This document shows positions 43,593 through 55,351 of a DNA stretch of 64,000 nt, piece after piece (the first letter of the stretch is position 1; each line of letters begins with the position of its first letter). The notes below the pieces were generated by a model, which was not told where the DNA came from, did no database searches, and worked only from the letters and a program-made list of their open reading frames with translations. The stretch covers positions 542,001 through 606,000 of the forward strand of contig JAJOZX010002577.1 in assembly GCA_023014485.1 (NCBI GenBank). Direction: 5' to 3'. The stretch is from Bathynomus jamesi (Eukaryota; Arthropoda; Malacostraca; Isopoda; Cirolanidae). Made by a program: the position numbers and the translations under genes.

Positions 43593-46500
43593 CATGACTC
43601 CAGATTCCTGGGATCTTGGGAGCATTGCTCCAGTAAATTTGACCATGATAAAAAGTAAATTTTGGTTTGGGTTTTGTTCATCCGCTAGACGTTATGCAAT
43701 TTTTTTGCGTATACGTTCTTGTACAAACCAATTTTTTTAAATTACAAATTTAGTTATTTTAAGTTTAGTTGGTAATTCCATATTTAACAATTATTTTTAT
43801 TTTTTGTTAAGCTTCAATGTTTTGATAATTAAAATTTTATTAAAACGTATATTTTTTTAATATAAAATTATCAGGATTGGACTATGTTCCATTGATCTCG
43901 GCCAGGTTTGATAAATTGGCCAGATAATTACTTGTGCGGTTTTAAGTAATCCACCATGACTCTAGAATTGAAAAGTTTAGTTAAGTTTAAACTTACTTTT
44001 ACTTACTTTAACTTACTCTTCCTTACTTTTACTAAGTTTAAAGCACTTACTTTTACTTACTTTCATTGTACTATATTTACTTACTTTTACTCACTTTTAC
44101 CATACTATATTTACTAACTTTTACTTATTTTGTATTTTTTCAGGTAGTCAATAATCAATAATGGATCCTAATATTGATGAAGTTGGAGAGAAAAGTGAGG
44201 GTGTTAAAAGGGGTTACTTTTGTGGTCAATGCAAGAACAAATATTCAAAGAAGCAAAACTGGGAGGAACATTTAATTCCAAAAAAAATATTTGTTACAAT
44301 ACAAGAGGTCCCAGAGTTTGGGCCCACAGCTTAGATATTGCAGTAAAGAAATACCAGGATGAAGTGCAGCAAAGAGATACGGCAAAGCAGTCATTTAGTT
44401 TGTTCACAAAATGTGCTAGTGCTAGACCTCAGAAAAATGAACCAACTTCATCAACTGCTAATCTAGAAAATGAAACTTTTTCACTAGATGTTTCACAGAC
44501 TGAAGAAAGTGCTTCTCCTCCACCTAAGAAACAAAAGGTAAGTGAGGAATCTGCGCATCAGACTAACAAAACTGCTTTAGAGGAATTTGAAAATTCCCAA
44601 ATCCAGAAGACATTGAATGCAATTTTGCGCCTAACAAAAGAAACTCACCAAGCTGTTGTGGTTAATAAAGAGAAGAGTCAAAATATGCCTTCAAGTTCAA
44701 GTGTTGCATCCAAATCTAATAAAGCAAAAAGCAACAAATTGACATTTCCATAGCCCATTTAAGCAAGTGTAAATCAATACAAGAAATCCTGAACAATGAT
44801 TTGATCAAATCTACATTCAAATTGGTGGAAAAGAAGGATCTAGGGCATGCTGATGATTCATTTTCAGTACCAAGTGATATAATGGAAAACATTGCAAATA
44901 GTGACACTAATATGCCTGATGTAGATATAGCTGTTGAGGATGAAGATGATGATAATCAAGAAGATATTGATGATGCTTCTGATGATAAAATGTTTACATT
45001 ATATTGCATAGCTTGCACAGACCCCAAAGCATGTGCTTCAGACAAACATTCTAACATAAAAGGTTACTTCAATGTTAAAGATTTAACCTATGTATGCAAA
45101 CAAGGAGAAAATCAAGAGAGATGGTTTAGAAATCTGAAAACCCACCTGAAGAGACATTTAATTAAACTTCAGCATCATCAAAGAGCTGCTGTTTGAAGTG
45201 ATGAAAACATCTTCTCGGAACACTACTAAACGCATAGAAGACTTATGTGGCAACATCTTATACTACATAATGAAAACAAACACTGCATGGGCTCTATATC
45301 CAGTACTTCTAGCTGTATTACATAGGTCAGGTTGTGAGGTTGGAAATTTGAATCATAGCACACATGCGTGCGAGACAATTTGTGAGCTATTAGATAATCA
45401 ACTTAAAGAACAAACTGTAAAGTGGTTCTTAGAACAAACTTCAGTAACAATAACAGCTGACATTGGAACAATTTTGGGATTAAGCATGCTAGTTGTATTA
45501 GTTATGAGTGAAGAAGATAAGACTGTAAAACTTGCTGGGATAAATTTAGTACGCAGCAAATCAGGAGTTTATTTGGCCAATTAAATTTTTGATGTGTTGA
45601 AGTCTCCTAATCACTTGAAACTATCTGAAGAAGCAATTAAATCCAAGGTATCTGGAATGGTTGGAGATGGGGCTTTTTGTAAGGACAACGAGCCATTTAA
45701 AAACGAAATGAAAAAGTTGTTTGGAGAAAATTTCAAATTTCGATGGGACTTAATGCATCTTGTGAACAGAGCCACGTTGATGCATTGAAGAAAATTTGTA
45801 AACTAAGTGAGCTTTTAGACTTTATTCAGAATCACTCTTCAAATCTGAGATCAGGCCTTGACTATACCAATATGGTTTTTGACAATATCATTGGTTTTAA
45901 GAGACCAAAACTCAAATCTGATACTCGCATGGTTAATTACGAATTTGATCAATTTGACAGATTTGTGGAAAATTGTGTGTTTTTTGATCATCCACAAGAG
46001 AAAGAAATTAGTGCCAAGTTCTATGTATTGATTTCTTATGTAACAAAGATTATGTTGCAAGTAGCTCAAAAAACCACAGTTAGTGCAGAATTTGTAGAAA
46101 AATATTTTATAAAGAAGGAGGGAAAACTGTTATGTTAAGAGTGATGGAAACAATTTCCAAATTAGCTAATGGAGGAAATGCAAATGATGTAGTTTCTGAA
46201 TTTAAGCACGATACCACAGGGCAGCAAAAGGAACTAACAGCTGAGGATTACATCCTAAATGAAGTTTACAAATACATCAAGAAACGTTCTGATTACTACC
46301 AGGTTGCTGAAGTTGCTAGACCATCCAGAACCAGATCTGAAAGTAGTTTTACAAAAGACTCAGTGATAAATTGGCTGACAGAATATATAGAACAGCTGTG
46401 GAAAGGAATCACAGAGATTAAAGCATTTTGATAAAGATGGATCAACTGCCTGGAGTGAAGCACCAGCTGAAGGGACATTCTCCATTCTTGGTTACATTGT

Positions 46501-46885
46501 TGAACACAAAGGATCCATTAAGCCATCTCATTTGACTAAGCTGTGCAGAATTGTGAAGGAGGGTCCAGCTCCAGGCACTAGATCTGCTGTAATGATCACA
46601 CAGAAAGCCATTGATCAATGGCCAAGCATACATGGCGGTAAATTCACAACAAATGCCTACATGCAAGGTCTAACATCGTCCACTGTTGCTGCTGCAATGA
46701 ATAAATAAACTTAAGGTGAGTTATAAACTGTACATTATTGTATTATTATGTTTAGCTAAAACAATTTGTAATTGGTATGTCGTCAATTCAAGAGTTTACT
46801 ATCATTAACCTATCTAGTGGTGTAAGGGGAAAAAAAGTAAATTCAGAGCTGTGCTCCAGTAAATTTTTTCAAATCTGGAGTCATG
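43593..46885 (+). mobile_element. hAT-like DNA transposon copy 1 (HL1), perfect 8-bp TSD, inserted in LINE F2
   Basis: Ends CATGACTCCAGATT and inverse; sub-terminal GCTCCAGTAAATTT repeats follow at both sides. Perfect target duplication GTCGAGGG at 43585-43592 and 46886-46893. Length 3293 bp. A near-identical copy (HL2) in opposite orientation lies at 57286-60276. The 8-bp duplication and CA...TG ends fit hAT (also P or Zisupton). A run of TTTACTTAC-type repeats precedes the gene (about 43990-44130). Confidence 0.9.
44161..46708 (+). pseudogene. Transposase-like gene of HL1, zinc-finger N-terminus, several frameshifts
   Basis: From the ATG at 44161 (MDPNIDEVGEKSEG) it has a zinc finger YFCGQCKNKYSKKQNWEEH, then a long polar region. 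It then has a second Cys/His cluster at about 44990-45170 (YCIACTDPKACASDKH through THLKRH), an RNase H-like part with MVGDGAFCKDNEPF and FRWDLMHLVNRA, and a C-terminus with EAPAEGTFSILGYIVEHKG and TQKAIDQWPSIHGGKF. The DGA block followed by RWDLMH sits where hAT enzymes have an Asp and a CxxH, but the Cys is Trp and I see no hATC dimerisation block. There are frameshifts near 44276, 44745, 44888, 45195 and 46430 and a stop near 45583 (intact in HL2). Function as a transposase is inferred from context. Confidence 0.7.
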
Positions 46886-46893
46886 GTCGAGGG

Positions 46894-47512
46894 AATCTTT
46901 GCCGGGTTTGGGGATAGGGATGACGTGGGCCTCCTTCCACTTGGAGGGGAAGGCGCCCTCTATCCATATGCGGTTGTATAGGTCTAGCAGGAAAATTTGT
47001 AAGGTAGAGTGGATGTGCTGGATCATGCCGTACGGAATACCGTCCGGACCGGGACAAAGGGATCGTCGAGAGGCCAGTTCCGCCTGTAGTTCACGCATGG
47101 TGAACAACCGGTTGTAGGTGCTGTCTATGGACGGTGGAGAGGGGCTATTGTTAGGGGCGGGTACGGAACCGACTGCAGAGGAAGAAACGGCGGCGAAGGT
47201 AGAAGCGAGGTGGTTTGCCACCGACTTGGGCTCGTATAGGAGTCCGTCGTTAGTCCGGAGGACCGGGGTCGGGAGGGGACATGTCGCCTCTCGACACCCC
47301 GTACCTTCTTCCAGATGGTAGCCGAAGGTGTGGTGGCGGTGATGCCGGACACAAAGGCACGCCAAGAGGCTCGGCGCGCTGTCTTCATTGTGGCGGGCGA
47401 TGGCCCTGGCCCGCTGCATCTCCGTGCGATGGATGGGGAGTCGCGTCCGGTAGAAGCGCCGAGTAGCCTTCTTCTTGGCGCGCACGGCCTCCGCGCACTC
47501 CGGGTCCACCAA
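46894..47512 (-). pseudogene. Reverse transcriptase N-terminal part of LINE F2 ORF2
   Basis: Reads CAEAVRAKKKATRRFYRTRL, then RLFTMRELQAELASRR, GPDGIPYGMIQHIHSTLQIFL and FPSKWKEAHVIPIPKPGKD before entering the HL1 insertion. It corresponds to the linker and first RT blocks, and continues in the segment 43592-42300. Confidence 0.85.
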
Positions 47513-47553
47513 GGCACCCGTCGGGCGGGGGGTAGGCGGAGGATCGTGGGATG

Positions 47554-48367
47554 CTAGTGCTTGCAGCCGCTAAACGACGGACTCGAATATGCGATGCACT
47601 CGTCGATGGATGGGAAGTGGGCAGTTGTAAGGGTTGTATATGTATTGTCGCGGAAGCGGGCCCAATTCGCGTTGGTAGTAATCCACCTTACCGGTACCCG
47701 AACAGTCTGGTCGGGCCGATTGAGCGTGAGTTGAATGGGGAAATGGTCACTTCCATAGTCCTCTTGGAGGACTTGCCATGTGAAATCTAGGAGGGCATCA
47801 GTCGAAACGAGGGACAGGTCTATACAGGATGGAGTGCAGGTGGTGGCATGGTAGAATGTAGGAGAGCCATCATTGAGGCACTCGAAGGAGAGCTCGGTCA
47901 TGACAGTAATCAGGGTTGGGGCCATATAGGTGGAGTGTGTCTCCCCACAAGGGGTGGCGACTATTGAAATCGCCCAGTAGTAGAAAGGGCCTGGGGAGTT
48001 GTTGTACGACTTCCACCAGGTCATCGCGGGAGACTTGAGCGTGGGGAGGGAGGTAGATTGAGCAGACGGTGTACTGTCTATCCAGGGAGAGCCGGGCGGC
48101 AATCACCTGTAGCGGGACCGGATAGAGAGATTGTGGAAGGGGACTGCGTGGTGTATGAGAATGGCAGCCCCCTTCGAGTGCAGGTAGGAGCGGGGTGGCG
48201 ATGCAGGAATATCCAGTAGGGCAGGGCATGGGCCTGGTCCCCAGGATTAGCTCCTGGAGACAGACACACACCGGACGGGAAGTGGCAATCAAGGAGTTAA
48301 GGCCTTCATAGTTCGCGAATATTCCTCTGCAGTTCCAGTGTACTATTGTGGTTTTCGGGGGATCCAT
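47554..48367 (-). pseudogene. Endonuclease domain of LINE F2 ORF2
   Basis: The ATG at 48367 gives MDPPKTTIVHWNCRGIFANYE, the usual start of an AP-type endonuclease. Further blocks are VCVCLQELILG, YTVCSIYLPPHA, FLLLGDFNSRHPLWG and, after a frameshift near 47900, IDLSLVSTDALLDF and YGSDHFPIQL, which contain the SDH catalytic motif. The domain nicks target DNA to prime reverse transcription. One frameshift separates the two halves. Confidence 0.85.
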
Positions 48368-49119
48368 TAGTTGATGAAGGGGGATGGGTAAAGGTGTAGG
48401 TGCTAGGAGGTTGGAGTGTGAAGGGAGATCTGGAGTTCGCGAAGGTGAAGGATGGGTCAGGAGCATGGCTGGCTATCTACCGTTCACCAGGGAAGGAATC
48501 GGTCGGCCAGTCGATCCCGCGGAGGTTGCGGGGTCGAGTCGGCCGAGCGAGACCGGAGGCGTGGATCACGGCAGTCAGAGGAACGTCGTGGGCTGAGAGG
48601 GTCAGAAGTGTTTTGGCGGGCTTCTGTGTCGGGCCAGGAGGGGCACTTTACTTCCCAAAGTGGCGCCTCCCGCCTGTCCGGGGTCTCACGGCGGACCCTA
48701 GGTGGCGATAGGGGGTACCAGAAGGACCGGGCGGGTGGGAGGGAGGGCGTGCTCAGGGTGGCTGACAAGGAGGGGCCGGGATGTTGGGGGGCAGGTACTG
48801 GGGGTGGAAGGAGGTGAACCAGAGTGGTCTCATGGAGGGGTGGAAAAAATGGCACCAGGAGGCAAGGGCAGATCCATGAGACTCATGGGCGCGGCCGAGC
48901 TCCCCTCGGTCACACCGTGTAGCTGCGCCAGGGCCGCATCCACTGGATCCTCGGGGAAGAGGATAATGTTCAAATTGGGTCTCGTCGTGGGGGGCGGGTC
49001 ATGTATTTCGGCAACTATTGTCAGAGTCTGTGGGGGTAGAGTGGTGGAACTTCCGCGGTGGGGAGATGGTCCTTGTAGATGAAGTGGGCGGTGTGAGGAT
49101 CCAAGCCGTCTTCTTAGTT

Positions 49120-50641
49120 CTAGGGGAAGAGGGAGAGACACGTTGAAAGGCCGGAGGGTCTGGCGACTCGCTCCGGGCGGTAGGTTCGGGCGTGTGCAGA
49201 GAGTACTGGGAGGGCAGGGTTTGAGGTGGATGGGGCCTGGGTGTCCTGGTCCCAGACTCTTGGGAGATTTGTGGCAGGTGTGGTGCGTGAAGAGGAGAGA
49301 CGGTGGGGGTGACAGGAGACCGTCGGGTCCTGCGAGGATTTCCTTTGGGAGGGATAGGGAGCAGTGGTCGAGGGGGGTTTTAGCGGCAGGCCAGGGGGGC
49401 GTGCCGAGAGCAGCGGCCTAAGACACCCCGGCCTCACCTCCCGACTCCGCACCCTGTCTCGTGCCTTACGGGGGCTAAGGAAGTCCGTTACCTGCAGGCC
49501 TCGGACCTCCTCCTCGAACTTGAAGAAAAGGCATTCGCGGGATGAAGAGGGGTGTGCGCCTTCACAATTGGAGCATTTGGGTGTGTTGGGGCACCTGTCA
49601 GGGTGAGCGATTTGGCCACAATGAACACACAGTTGATGCGGCTGCCGACAAACGGAACTAACGTGTCCAAACTTGTTGCATTTAAAGCAACGGGTCGGGT
49701 CTGGGATGTATGGGCGGACAGAAAACTCGCATAACGCGCGGTCTCCCATACCCCATACAATGCGGTCGGGAGGAACTAAGGTATCGAACGTAAGGAGCAG
49801 ACGCGGGGTGGGGGAGGGGGTGTCTCCCTGTCGGGATGTGAAGCGATTAATCTTAGTGACTCCTTGGGGTGCGAGGTCCTCCAGGAGCTCGTTCACTGCG
49901 ATCGACAATAGGCGGGTGGCGTAAATAGTGCCCTGACTCTGGTTCAGGCGAGGGTGTGGGGAAACGGACACCGAGCATCCAAGGACCTCAGTGAGGGAGA
50001 GTAGGACTTTTGTCTCTGCCGCTGAGCGTGATTTTGTGAGGAGGGAGCCATCCCTCTGCGGGCGCACATCATAGCGGCTGGAGTTGCTGTGGGTTCGGAT
50101 CGCCTGGAACGTCCGTTCAGAGTTGGTCAGAAGGGACCCAGAGGTAGGTCGGATCACCAGGAATTTGTGGATACTTGGAAGGGAGAGGGAGGCTGTAGCG
50201 TGCGTCGAAGTGGACTGGGATATCCAACGGTCGATAGGATGGCCGTGAATGCCGGCTTCCCCGTCCGCCGCGGGGCTCTCTCCGTGGGGAGGTGGGTCGA
50301 CGGCGGGTGAGGGGGACATATGGGGAGAGCAAGAAGCCGGGTTTTGGGGGCAAGTCCTGGGTGGAACTTGACTTGCCCGAAGGCGGCTGAGGTGGGCTGG
50401 GGCGAGACCCCTGCTCCAGAGAGTGTATGTCCAAGGGCATATTCGAGGGACGGACTGGGGTCGGCAACGGAAAAGGAGAGTGCAAGCGTTCCGCTTCCAC
50501 AGGGGGGTCAACCCCATCAGGTTGCGGTCTTCCAGTGGTAGAGGACTCGAGGGCCTGGTTGCCCACCACCCGAGTGTTGAGAGAAGTAGTAGTCCGAGAA
50601 TGAGAAGCAGTAGTCGTAAGCCGAGGGGGAGAAGTAGCCAT
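49120..50641 (-). pseudogene. ORF1 (gag-like, CCHC zinc knuckles) of LINE F2
   Basis: The ATG at 50641 (MATSPPRLTTTASHS) opens a Pro/Ser/Arg-rich N-terminus like that of F1. After a frameshift near 50190 the frame that runs to 49120 takes over. That frame contains LSLPSIHKFLVIRPTSGS, ERTFQAIRTHSNSSRYDVRP, LSLTEVLGCSVSVSPHPRLN and LLLTFDTLVPPDRIVWGMGD. Three zinc-binding units follow: CFKCNKFGHVSSVC, CVHCGQIAHPDRC and CSNCEGAHPSSSREC. The C-terminus is Ser/Pro-rich. The product would bind LINE RNA. It is 5' of ORF2 with a spacer of about 750 bases. Confidence 0.8.
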
Positions 50642-50644
50642 AGC

Positions 50645-51105
50645 AAACAAAAAGAAACTTCATCCCCCGCGCGCATCCAGCCACCACCGACTCCAACAAG
50701 GGAAAGGCGAATCGTGGGCACACACGGTCCCACCGCCAATAGATGTCACGCAGGGGAGATACACCCATACCCACTCCCCGTGCCTAAAAGGCGGCCACTC
50801 TCATCCAACGCGTGGTGAAAGGTGGCAGAGACAGGGCTTGGGTTTGGTTGAAAAGCGACAAGGGTGCAGGGCAACCACCTCCCACACCCAAGGGCCTAGG
50901 AAGGGGTCAAATCAATGTCCCCCCACCCCACAAAAAAAAGAGAGAGAAGCCAGAAAGAATGGGTGAAAGGAGAAAAAGAAATAGAAGCAGATCAGCCGGG
51001 TCCCCAAACAGGTCCAATGGTCCACGAGGACAGAGAAAGCCCTTACACCGAAGAAAGATGCATTTCCACATTCGCTATTGAGGGACGCGCCCTACTGCTC
51101 CGGAC
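50645..51105 (-). other. 5' UTR region of LINE F2
   Basis: GC-rich sequence without conserved coding content between ORF1 and the mariner-type derivative at 51124. An internal promoter would be expected in this region for a LINE (inference only). Confidence 0.5.
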
Positions 51106-51123
51106 AAAGCAAATGGATATATA

Positions 51124-51755
51124 CACGGTGAACCAAAAGTAGGTGGACAGTAGGTTGAATAGGGTTTGTGTTATATTATATTATAACTATGGTGGTGTAT
51201 CTCGAAATTCTAATGAATGAAGTTGTTCCACACTTACAACAACAGCCTAATTCACATGACCTCTATTTCCAACAAGATGGGGCCCCTCCACATTATTCAA
51301 GAGCAGTCCGTGAGTATCTTGATGAAACATTTCCCGAGAAATGGATCGGCCGAAGAGGTCAAATTGAATGGCCTGCACGTTCACCTGACTTTACCCCAAT
51401 GGATTTTTTCTTTTGGGGAGTACTCAAGGACAAAGTTTATAGTCGAAAACCACGAAGTGTTGGTGATTTGAAAAATTACATCAGAGATGCATTTCAAGAA
51501 ATTAATGCACAAAGAAACTTGTGCAAAAATGTTTGTCGAAGTGTGAAAGGTAGACTTCAAAGCTGTGTAAATTGTGATGGACAGCAATTTGAGCACCTGC
51601 GTTGATAAAATTTTCAGTGCTTTTGTATTGTATTGGTATAAGTTAATTTTTTATTTTATTTTGTATTATAGTATACAAAAAAATTAAATATAATTGTATA
51701 TGTATTCTCAAAATAAACGTTATCACTTACTGTCCACCTACTTTTGGTTCACCCG
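51124..51755 (+). mobile_element. Mariner-type derivative (41-spacing group), N-terminus deleted
   Basis: Ends ACGGTGAACCAAAAGTAGG and inverse (ACGGGTGAACC), next to TA repeats. Only the catalytic C-terminal half of the transposase remains between the TIRs. Placed between the 5' end of LINE F2 and the 3' end of LINE F3. Confidence 0.85.
51168..51605 (+). pseudogene. Mariner-type transposase C-terminal half
   Basis: Open for 145 codons. FQQDGAPPHYSRAVREYLDE holds the second catalytic Asp and SPDFTPMDFFFWGVLKDKVYS the third acidic residue, an Asp, with 41 residues between them. The C-terminus CVNCDGQQFEHLR matches the family. The DNA-binding domain and the first catalytic Asp are absent, so the product could not act alone. 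Confidence 0.85.
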
Positions 51756-51792
51756 TTATATATATATATATAATATTATATATATATATATT
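51756..51792. repeat. TA microsatellite
   Basis: TA dinucleotides between the mariner-type derivative and the T-run at the 3' end of LINE F3. Confidence 0.9.
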
Positions 51793-51897
51793 TTTTTTTT
51801 CAAAACATGATCGCTCATGGCCACCAAAAGAAAGATGGATAGCAGAGCGAACACAGGACAAAGACTATGGAACAGCTAACGGAAATGAACAATAGAC

Positions 51898-51923
51898 GGG
51901 GGGGGGGGGGGGGGGGGGGGGGG
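51898..51923. repeat. Poly(G) tract in the 3' UTR of LINE F3
   Basis: An uninterrupted G run of about 25 bases. Similar G runs occur in F3 at about 61309-61329, 61620-61633, 63032-63047 and 63146-63162. Confidence 0.9.
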
Positions 51924-51934
51924 ATACGGAAAAA

Positions 51935-52460
51935 TCATAGCGGAGTTAGCCGGTAAAGAAGTCGGGAACGAAGGGGGAAAGAGAACAACCCGGTTACCGA
52001 AAAGTAGGGACCTTCAGATAGAATAGCGCCAAGCCTATCACAAGGCCCGACGCTCACCAAAAAGGGAAAATATTCAGCGCGCAGCGCAGAGCAAAGCGGA
52101 CACTCCATCAGGAGGTGGGCAACTGTAAGTCGAACGTTACAATTGGGACATCGGGGCACCCGATCCCCGGCCATCAAATAGCCTTGGGTCAGGTGGGTGT
52201 GACTAATACGGAGGCGGGCCAGAGCCGCCACCTTATGGCGCGACCGGTGGAAGGAAGAGGCCCAACATCCCAATTTGGGTTTAATCTTACAGAGTTTGTT
52301 ATTTGTACCGCCATCCCAGCGACTCTGCCACCGGGAGCGCGAAAACCTACGAAAACCAAGGATGTAATCGGAAAAGGGGAGGGACACGGGTGAAACCTGT
52401 AGTCGGCATGCGGAACGGGCTGCTTGATCGGCAGCCTCATTCCCAGCCACATTAACATGT
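51935..52460 (-). pseudogene. RNase H end and C-terminal zinc region of LINE F3 ORF2
   Basis: Contains AHVNVAGNEAADQAARSA (last RNase H Asp), KPKLGCWASSFHRSRHKVAALA, ISHTHLTQGYL and the zinc-binding CPNCNVRLTVAHLLMEC, ending FSFPLRSRLLYRLTPL. The rest of RNase H lies on the other side of the 52469-53840 insertion. Confidence 0.85.
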
Positions 52461-52468
52461 GCAGGGAC

Positions 52469-53840
52469 CAGGGTTGGCACTAGTGGGCCCAGCCCGAAAA
52501 AACCCACTTGAAAAAACCCACTATTTTACCCACTTGTGGGTTTCTTCATGAAACTTAAGAAGTGCATATGCAATTATTTTTAAAAATTGTCATATAGGCG
52601 CCTATAATGATTTTACATGCAAAGCAAGCAAACATGAGTCAACAAATAGACCTACAGGTATAACTCTTTGGGTGAGGTAGCAGATTATAGAGTGTAGACA
52701 TCAGCCAATCAGGGTGTGTTATACATCCTGATTCTTCAGTCAACTGCATCTTCAAGGAATTTTCTACTTCTTCATGGATTGTATTTAAAAGTGGACCAGA
52801 CAAATTTCGACGGGAAGGTGGAGTGTAGCCTGGTCTTAGAGTCTCTATCATTTCAATAAAATACTTAGACTCTGCACATAGAAATGGAATATTATTTGCA
52901 TAAAAGAATTTGGCTATTTTGTTATCAATGACATTTTTCTGCAAAGTTGTTGTTGTCATGCCAAAATCGCTTACTTTCTTTTTAATTTTTCTTTTTTTCA
53001 TCTGTAATTGTGTCAGTGGTGGTGAGGATGAGTCTGGATCATCTGAGAGGTCTATGTCATGGCAGTATGAAGATGATGTACTGGCAGTATTGTCAGTCTT
53101 GTTTCTTGATTCCATGTGTTTCAAACATTTCATTAAATGCATTTTTATTCGCTCTATTTTATTACTTATTTCATTACTGCAATGTTTGCATCTAACTTTA
53201 CTAGTCCCATCAATAATATTGACTTCACTCCATTCATGCCCTGATTTTCTTCCTGATCCAAAGGTCTTTGGCATTATTTAATGCAGTTATAACTTCAAAC
53301 AGACTAATTCTGTAGGCTAGCAGTAAAGATAAATATGCTGTTGCCAGTTTGTTTTATTTAACTGTGAAATAAAAGAAAAAATATTCAGTAATATGAATTA
53401 AATAGATATAACTAGCTGAATTAAGTTCCCTTTCGGAGCTGTAATTCATCTACTTCCAGCAGAAGACACAGGGGCCTGTCTTCCATAGGAAGTATAGCCT
53501 AACAAATAGGATAATTTACCACACCAAATTTAGTTCAAATTGGTCCATGTTTTCCAAATTTTGTTGTGAAGCTCAATCTGAGAAAATAATAACTTTTTAT
53601 GCTTAATTGCCTGGAAGGCAACCTTTTTGCTAAAAACAAGACAAATGTTATATTAATAGTGTACGGTACAGTACAGTATTATTATAAAAATAAGAATAGG
53701 TAGGTCTAATATGAACTACCATATGGACATATGAAAAAAACCAATTTTACCCGGGGGTTTTCGGGTTTTAGGTAAAAAAAAACGAAAAAACCCACCTGGG
53801 GTGGGCTTTTTCAAAAAAAGTGGGTTTCTTGCCAACCCTG
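52469..53840 (-). mobile_element. Internally deleted BED-finger hAT element, perfect 8-bp TSD
   Basis: Ends CAGGGTTGGCA and inverse TGCCAACCCTG; target duplication GCAGGGAC at 52461-52468 and 53841-53848. Sub-terminal AAAAACCCAC repeats are near both ends. It codes for only the N-terminal part of a hAT transposase. Inserted in the RNase H region of LINE F3. Confidence 0.9.
52639..53274 (-). pseudogene. hAT transposase N-terminal part with BED zinc finger
   Basis: 211 open codons from MPKTFGSGRKSGHEWSEVNI. The BED finger is visible as VRCKHCSNEISNKIERIKMHLMKC (C-x2-C ... H-x3-C). Further on, IAKFFYANNIPFLCAESKYF and LRPGYTPPSRRNLSGPLLN match the start of the hAT catalytic fold, just before the DDE region. 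The frame stops at 52639 and the catalytic and hATC domains are missing, so the element is non-autonomous. The start lies about 560 bp from the element end, as usual for a promoter-proximal gene. Confidence 0.8.
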
Positions 53841-53848
53841 GCAGGGAC

Positions 53849-55340
53849 CCAGCAAAATACCACCTCCTTGCCACCAAAAGTGACAAGGATATGGCACAGT
53901 AACTGGATACGTCGGACCAGTGGGTGGACGGGGTCGAAACACTACAAGCCATCCAAGGCACTGCGGGAATCCGAATAGATGACAAACGACCCATCCGGAT
54001 GCTCCCGCACCACCTCCAGAGCGCTCAGAATGGCATAGAGCTTCGCCGTGAAAACGGAAGCCTCATCAGGAGGCGGGTACATCGGGGAGCAAGGGCAGAC
54101 GACTGGGGAAGAGCCGCAGACCCAACGCCCCCCGACGACCTCGAGCCATCTGTGAAGACCGCAACACATGCAGAGTGACACGCTGCATGCTGAAGGAACA
54201 TACACCGAAGCAAGGCAGAGTCAGAAACGGCCCTGCGAACGGGGCGCAACGCCCTACAGCATGCAACAGGGGTGCTCTCCCAAGGTGCAACACCCTCGAA
54301 AGAGACTGGTATGACAGATGGAGGAGTGCCCATACCATTGAGGAGGGAGGTCACCGTGTCGGTGAAATACCAACCCCCACCCCGGCAGAACGCCCTTTCA
54401 ACCACCTGGAACAGAGGAGAGTTGGGAAGACGGAGAATCTGGAGACAGTGCTTGGGAGGGATGTCGCACTCAACCTGCAGACTATCAACCGGAGAGGAGC
54501 GGAAGGCGCCAGATGACATGCGCAGTCCTCTAGAGATGACCGGGTCCAGTATCCGAAGGGCTGTACGGGAGGCGGAGCCATACACCACACTTCCATAGTC
54601 TAGTTGTGATTGTACCAGGGACACGTACAAACGGAGGAGTGTCCGCCTATCCGCGCCCCATGTAGTATGAGAGAGATGTCCCAGCAAATCCAGGGTACAT
54701 CTTGTAGTATCGCGCAGCCTGCGAAGGTGGGGAACCCAGCTCAAACGGCTATCGAATACCATGCCCAGGAAACGTACTGATTGAACGAGGGCCAGAGGCT
54801 GACCCTGGAGTGTAAGATTAAAGGCCGGGACGGCGCCGGATCCCCGTCTCCTCGACGGAAGGAAGGCCACACACGAAGTCTTCGGGGAAGATAGCGTAAG
54901 GCCCACCGACGACGCCCAATGTTCAACCCGATTGACCGCGAGTTGGACTTGCCTCTCCACGAGGGGGGAACTCGTCCCCGCGGCATAGACAGCCAGATCG
55001 TCGGCGTAGATGGAACAACGCACTGAGGGCGGGAGGGCCCCCGGTAGCGCAGACATGACCAAATTGAAGCAGGAGACGCTTAAAACACACCGCTGAGGCA
55101 CCCCCTCCTCCTGAACATACAGGTCAGATAGGGCTTCCCCATTACGGACGCGGAAAGTGCGAGGCAGAGGAAGTTACGAATAAATGTGGGCAAAAAGCCC
55201 ACAAAACCAAGCGACTTCAAACGGTCCGTGACAACTCCCCGACGGGTCGTGTCATAGGCCTTTTGGACAGCGAAAAAGACGGCCAGAACAAGATTCCGGC
55301 GGGAAAAGGCCTCCTGTACATCATGACCAAGGAGGAGAAG
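53849..55340 (-). pseudogene. RT core to RNase H start of LINE F3 ORF2
   Basis: Frames at 55418-55080 and 55101-54025 carry VFFAVQKAYDTTRRG, SVSCFNLVMSALPGALPP, the catalytic IYADDLAVYAAG, LSSPKTSCVAF, LTLQGQPLALVQSVRFLGM and the thumb (LDYGSVVYGSASRTALRILD). RNase H begins with AVFTDGSRSSGGVGSA and continues in a second frame (54205-53942) with SVFTAKLYAILSALEVV and FVIYSDSRSALDGL. The domain is then cut by the hAT at 52469-53840. A frameshift near 55095 and one near 54060 break it. Confidence 0.85.
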
Positions 55341-55351
55341 GGGGTCCAGAG

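Larger units (their letters stand above)
41253..51105 (-). mobile_element. LINE F copy 2 (F2), I-superfamily-like with RNase H, split by a hAT-like element
   Basis: In order on the minus strand: 5' UTR (about 51105-50645), ORF1 (50641-49120), ORF2 endonuclease (48367-47554), RT N-terminus (47512-46894), then after the 3.3-kb insertion the RT core (43592-42300), RNase H and C-terminus (42290-41374) and 3' UTR to about 41253. The three F copies share this order. All parts of a complete element are represented but with frameshifts. Confidence 0.85.

Noticed and set aside
46442..46666. 74-codon minus-strand frame, repeated at 57506-57730 on the plus strand
   Set aside because: Antisense shadow of the conserved C-terminal coding region of the HL1 and HL2 transposase-like genes.
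47118..50818. Many long plus-strand frames over LINE F2
   Set aside because: GC-rich antisense shadows of ORF1 and ORF2; the minus-strand frames carry the zinc knuckles, endonuclease and RT motifs.
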